A DNA stretch of 64,000 bases, from contig DASVEE010000035.1 in the NCBI GenBank assembly GCA_036380735.1, positions 136,456 through 200,455 on the forward strand. Direction: 5' to 3'. Positions 60,406 through 64,000 of this stretch are shown one piece after another. A program made the position numbers and the translations under genes. A model generated the notes under the pieces. The model ran no database searches. It was given only the letters and a program-made list of their open reading frames with translations, and was not told the origin of the DNA. Numbering within the stretch: position 1 is the first letter of the stretch; every line of letters starts with the position of its first letter. This DNA is from DASVEE01 sp036380735 (GTDB taxonomy: Bacteria; Acidobacteriota; Thermoanaerobaculia; Gp7-AA8).

Positions 60406-62820
60406 ATGAGACGCCTTGCAATCGCGCTGCTGTTTCTTGCCGTGCCGCTCTTCGCGCAGGAGACGTACCAACTGCCGCCGAAGGAGATCGTGGAGCTGGC
60501 CGATGCGCCGCCGACACCCGTGTTCCTCAGCGGGCCGGGCGACTGGGCGCTGCTCGGGCAGACGCCGGCGCTGCTGGCGATCTCCGACCTCGCGCAGCCG
60601 GAGCTGAAGCTCGCCGGGCATCGCTTCAACCCGCAGTCGCACGAGCAGACGCGCGCCGGCTACTACGTCAGCCTTCGTCTGCTGAACGTCCTCACCGGCG
60701 TGGAGAAAGCGGTGAGCGGGCTGCCGGCGTCGCTGCGCGCGCGCAACGTCACGTGGTCGGCCGATGGAGCGCGCTTCGCGTTCACGCACGCGAACGAGCG
60801 CGGTGTCGAGCTGTGGACCGCCGACGTCGCCGCCGCCACCGCCTCCCGCCTCGGCAACGTGCTGCTCAACGCGTCGCTGCCAAGCCGCCCGGTGCAGTGG
60901 CTGTCGGACAACCGCACGCTCCTCGTGCGGCTCGTGCCGGCGAACCTGGGTGAAGTGCCGGCCGACAATCGCGTTCCGCGCGGTCCCGTCATCCAGGAAA
61001 CCCTCGGGCGCCGCAGCCCCGGCCGCACGTATCAGGATCTGTTGACGAACCCGTACGACGAGGCGGTGTTCGCGCATCACGTGCAGTCGCAGCTCGCGCT
61101 CGTAACGCTCGATGGCGGCGTGACCAACGTCGGTGCACGCGGCATGATCGCGCGTGCCGAGGCGTCGCCGGACGGGCAGTGGATCTTCGTCGAGACGATC
61201 AAGCGTCCGTTCTCGTATGTCGTGCCCGAGGGGCGTTTCCCGCGCACGCTGGAGGTTTGGAACCGCGAGGGACGCGTCGTGCGTCAGGTCGCCGACCTGG
61301 GGCTCGCCGATGCAGTGCCGACCGATTTCGATGCGACGCGCGAAGGCGTGCGCGACGTCGAGTGGCGCGCCGATGTGCCCGCGACGCTGGTGTGGGCCGA
61401 GGCGCAGGACAAAGGGAATCCGCGCGCGGAAGCGGCGGTGCGCGACAAGGTGCTGATGCTCGCGGCGCCGTTCGAAGGCGCGCCGACGGAGCTGGCGTCG
61501 CTGGCCACGCGCTTCCAGTACGTGATCTGGGGCGACGGCGATCTCGCGCTCATCACCGAGGGGTGGTGGAAGACGCGGCGGACGCGCACGTGGCGCGTGC
61601 GGCCGTCGAACCCGTCGCAGGCGCCGGAGGTGGTCTGGGATCGTTCGTCGGAGGATCGGTATGGCGATCCGGGGTTCCCGGTGACGAAGACCACGCCGTG
61701 GGGCACGGATGTGATCCGTATGGCCCCCGACAAGCGCTCGTTCTATCTCACCGGCGCGGGCGCGTCGGCGGAAGGCGATCGTCCATTCCTCGACCGCTTC
61801 GAGCTGGCGACGAAGAAGACCTCGCGCCTGTTCCACTCGCAGGCGCCGTACTACGAGTCGGTGTCCGAGGTGCTCGACGATCGCGCGAGCCGCATCGTGA
61901 CGCGCCGCGAGTCGGTGGCGGAGCCGCCGCAATACGTGTTGCGCGACCTCGTGCGACGCATCGCGCCGCGGCAGTTGACGAACTTCCCGCATCCGTCGCC
62001 GCAGCTCGCGCAGGCGAAGAAGGAGCTGATCCACTACCAGCGCGCCGACGGCGTGAAGCTGACGGCGACGCTGTACACGCCGCCGGGCTACGACCCGGCG
62101 CGCGACGGACGCCTGCCGGTGCTGCTGTGGGCGTATCCGGAGGAGTTCAAGAGCGCTGCCGCGGCCTCGCAGGTGCAGGGCTCGTCGCACCGCTTCATCC
62201 GCGTCAGCCCGATGTCGCCGTTCCCGTGGCTCGCACGCGGCTACGCGATCCTCGACGATCCATCGATGCCGATCATCGGCGAAGGGAGCCGCGAGCCGAA
62301 CGACACCTACGTCGACCAGCTCGTCGCCGGGGCGAAAGCAGCGATCGACGAGGTCGTGCGCCGCGGCGTCGGCGATCGTGACCGCATGGCGGTCGGCGGC
62401 CACTCCTACGGCGCGTTCATGACGGCCAACCTGCTGGCGCACTCGGATCTCTTCCGCGCCGGCATCGCGCGCAGCGGCGCGTACAACCGCACGCTGACGC
62501 CGTTCAGCTTCCAGGCGGAGGAGCGGACCTTCTGGGAAGCGCCGGACACGTACATGCAGATGTCGCCGTTCACACACGCGCAGAAGATCAACGAGCCGCT
62601 GCTGATGCTGCACGGCATGGACGACAACAACACCGGCACCTTCCCCATCCAGAGCGAGCGCCTCTACCAGGCCATGCGCGGCCTCGGCGGCACGGTGCGT
62701 CTGGTCATGCTGCCGTACGAATCGCACGGCTACCGCGCGCGCGAATCGGTGATGCACATGCTGTGGGAGATGGATCGCTGGCTGGAGACTTACGTGAAGA
62801 CGCCGAAGGCGGCGAAGTAG
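60406..62820 (+). CDS. Secreted prolyl-oligopeptidase-family (S9) peptidase
   Basis: The 804-residue protein starts at ATG 60406, which opens the signal peptide (RRLAIALLFLAVPLFAQ); the frame extends to 60370. An N-terminal beta-propeller-like region (about 30-530) precedes an alpha/beta-hydrolase domain. The catalytic triad is S667 (GGHSYGAF), Asp in GMDDNNTG (D739 or D740) and H774 (YESHGY). The long propeller and the GMDDNNTG motif point to the S9D glutamyl-endopeptidase-like subgroup. It is a periplasmic or extracellular peptidase for oligopeptides. Confidence 0.92.
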   Translation: MRRLAIALLFLAVPLFAQETYQLPPKEIVELADAPPTPVFLSGPGDWALLGQTPALLAISDLAQPELKLAGHRFNPQSHEQTRAGYYVSLRLLNVLTGVEKAVSGLPASLRARNVTWSADGARFAFTHANERGVELWTADVAAATASRLGNVLLNASLPSRPVQWLSDNRTLLVRLVPANLGEVPADNRVPRGPVIQETLGRRSPGRTYQDLLTNPYDEAVFAHHVQSQLALVTLDGGVTNVGARGMIARAEASPDGQWIFVETIKRPFSYVVPEGRFPRTLEVWNREGRVVRQVADLGLADAVPTDFDATREGVRDVEWRADVPATLVWAEAQDKGNPRAEAAVRDKVLMLAAPFEGAPTELASLATRFQYVIWGDGDLALITEGWWKTRRTRTWRVRPSNPSQAPEVVWDRSSEDRYGDPGFPVTKTTPWGTDVIRMAPDKRSFYLTGAGASAEGDRPFLDRFELATKKTSRLFHSQAPYYESVSEVLDDRASRIVTRRESVAEPPQYVLRDLVRRIAPRQLTNFPHPSPQLAQAKKELIHYQRADGVKLTATLYTPPGYDPARDGRLPVLLWAYPEEFKSAAAASQVQGSSHRFIRVSPMSPFPWLARGYAILDDPSMPIIGEGSREPNDTYVDQLVAGAKAAIDEVVRRGVGDRDRMAVGGHSYGAFMTANLLAHSDLFRAGIARSGAYNRTLTPFSFQAEERTFWEAPDTYMQMSPFTHAQKINEPLLMLHGMDDNNTGTFPIQSERLYQAMRGLGGTVRLVMLPYESHGYRARESVMHMLWEMDRWLETYVKTPKAAK

Positions 62821-62918
62821 CAGTAGGCCACGAAGCCTTACTGCACCTTGCGCGGCCCCTCACCCGATTCTTCGCTGGCGCGAAGAATCACCCTCTCCCC
62901 GCAAAGGCCGGGGAGAGG
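62821..62918. terminator. Three consecutive hairpins after the S9 peptidase
   Basis: Stems are 62821-62828/62834-62843 (imperfect), 62866-62874/62881-62889 (GATTCTTCG/CGAAGAATC, perfect) and 62892-62901/62909-62918 (CCTCTCCCCG/CGGGGAGAGG, perfect). None has a strong T-run. They lie in a convergent gap, so a bidirectional terminator role is inferred. Confidence 0.5.
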
Positions 62919-62951
62919 CAACGGGGGGCGCTACGCGCCACCCCGTGAAGG

Positions 62952-63002
62952 CAGTCCTATCTGTCCTATAGGTCCTATTCGTCCTATTTGTCCTATCGGA
63001 CC
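62952..63002. repeat. Nonamer array, one arm
   Basis: Five units on the minus strand begin GTCCGATAGGAC, shortly after the PHP gene stop at 63009. No inverted partner is seen. Confidence 0.88.
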
Positions 63003-63008
63003 CGGTTG

Positions 63009-63824
63009 TCAGATGCGGTCCAGGATCGGTTTGATCAGCGTTTCGGGGACCCGCACGGTTCCCAGCGTCTCCGTGGTTTTCACCGCGCCGTGGTCGTCTG
63101 AGCCGCCGGTGACGAACTTGCCGCGGAAGCGCACGAGGTTGGTGTAGCGCTCCCGCCAGTCGTCATCGACGTCAGGGTGGAACACTTCGACCGCGTCGAT
63201 GCCGGCGTCGAGCAACTGGGGCACCAGCGACTCGTGCTGCGGGTAGAGCGTCGGATGCGCGATCGACGTGACGCCGCCGGCCGTGCGGATCATGGCGATA
63301 GCCTCTTCGACGCGGAAACGCTCCTTGTCGACGTAGCCCGGCTTCCCCGTGCCGAGCAGCGTGTCGAACGCGTGCGCGACGGACTCGGCGTAGCCGCCCT
63401 CGACCAGCGCGCGCGCCACATGCGGGCGTCCCACCGCGCCGCCCGCCGCGAGCTGCTCCACGCGCTCCCGCGTGATCTGGTAGCCGAGGCCGCGGAGGCG
63501 ATCGACCATGGCGTGACCGCGCCGCAGCCGCCCTTCGCGGAAGTGCCGCAGCCGCGCGTCGATCTGCTCGTCGAACGCGTTGAACGCGTACGCGAGGACA
63601 TGCACGTCCACACCATCGACAGCACAGGAGAGCTCGATCGCAGGGATCAGCATCACCCCAACGTCATCCGCGTAACGCTTGATCTCAAAGTACGCGGCAA
63701 GGTTGTCGTGATCGCTGATGGCGATAATGCCGAGGCCATGAGAGCGGGCCACGTCGACGACTTCCTTCGCCGTGCGCGTGCCATCGGAGTGATGCGTGTG
63801 AAGGTGAAGATCGGCGTACCGCAT
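63009..63824 (-). CDS. PHP-domain phosphoesterase (TrpH/YciV-like)
   Basis: The 271-residue protein opens with the PHP motif YADLHLHTHHSDGT. Further metal ligands are in AISDHDN, IPAIELS, SIAHPTLYP and GGSDDHG. It belongs to the family that includes 3',5'-nucleotide bisphosphate phosphatase and 5'-3' RNase AM (E. coli YciV/TrpH). ATG at 63824 is preferred over TTG 63827. The start faces the window edge, with 176 nt upstream. Confidence 0.9.
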   Translation of the reverse strand: MRYADLHLHTHHSDGTRTAKEVVDVARSHGLGIIAISDHDNLAAYFEIKRYADDVGVMLIPAIELSCAVDGVDVHVLAYAFNAFDEQIDARLRHFREGRLRRGHAMVDRLRGLGYQITRERVEQLAAGGAVGRPHVARALVEGGYAESVAHAFDTLLGTGKPGYVDKERFRVEEAIAMIRTAGGVTSIAHPTLYPQHESLVPQLLDAGIDAVEVFHPDVDDDWRERYTNLVRFRGKFVTGGSDDHGAVKTTETLGTVRVPETLIKPILDRI

Positions 63825-64000
63825 CAACGCCAGCAGAGTAGCACGCCGGCCTTAGCGCGGTAGCGACAGGGGTACGACCGGGAGGCCTCCGGCGGGCGGG
63901 CACGGCCCGCGGCGCTTGTTGGCATAGCCTCGGCCGCAGGGTTCGCTCGAACACGATCGAAGCGGCGCCACCTGGTGTGGGGTTGGCCCCCAAGCGCCGC
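63825..64000. other. Right-edge region without a recognised gene
   Basis: This GC-rich stretch upstream of the PHP gene presumably contains its promoter. A 10-bp perfect inverted repeat, GCGGCGCTTG (63909-63918) and CAAGCGCCGC (63991-64000), runs to the window edge and may be part of a larger structure. Confidence 0.4.

Noticed and set aside
63828..64000. tRNA or other structured RNA gene
   Set aside because: GGTTCGCTCGAAC resembles a T-arm, but no acceptor, D or anticodon arms fit around it.

Overview
The window is high-GC DNA from a Gram-negative, free-living bacterium. It encodes a TonB-dependent receptor, several outer-membrane-type lipoproteins, Sec-exported giant proteins, dockerin- and cohesin-like domains and an IPTL-CTERM-like tail. 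This mix, with the dense two-component, ECF and c-di-GMP signalling, resembles Acidobacteriota (Thermoanaerobaculia-like). That placement is inference from gene content; no rRNA or marker set is present.

Layout. 1-6 kb: a truncated caspase/DUF4384 gene, a double-PilZ protein, a HAD hydrolase, a thiolase and a lysine 6-aminotransferase. 6-18 kb: a giant secreted LTD/nuclease/PKD protein, a fatty acid desaturase, a DUF488 protein, a double REC-HD-GYP regulator, a DmpA-type peptidase, ribF and a membrane protein. 18-29 kb: a TonB receptor downstream of a three-gene operon of secreted proteins (dockerin plus 7 x 79-residue repeats, IPTL-CTERM cohesin-like, cohesin-like/FN3). 29.6-35.1 kb: a Sec-exported RHS protein with a short variable C-terminus, a small AT-richer lipoprotein starting 4 nt after it (candidate immunity gene), and a 12-unit, 21-nt palindromic array upstream. 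35-39.6 kb: two unrecognised helical genes, an iron-permease-family protein and a NarL-type two-component pair. 39.8-51.1 kb: a four-gene operon of a VWA protein, a Tubulin_2/FtsZ-like GTPase, a coiled-coil protein with a two-TM hairpin, and a 1582-residue DUF4011/SF1 helicase with a Vsr/MTES_1575-like nuclease and DUF3320-like tail. This is the best candidate for an undescribed system (membrane remodelling or phage defence). 51-64 kb: a lytic transglycosylase, ECF sigma/anti-sigma pair, SWIM-SNF2 helicase, caspase-like lipoprotein, QueG, metallophosphoesterase, S9 peptidase and PHP phosphoesterase.

Across all of this runs a dispersed family of short-period repeats. Twelve loci carry 9-nt units (NNATRGGAC), usually as inverted arms with ends reading GGGAACGAT/ATCGTTCCC. 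Another five or six loci carry 7-nt units in long hairpins. Most sit at gene 3' ends. One nonamer element lies in frame inside the helicase gene, and two supply the stop codon of the adjacent gene. No tRNA, rRNA, CRISPR array or transposase gene was seen.
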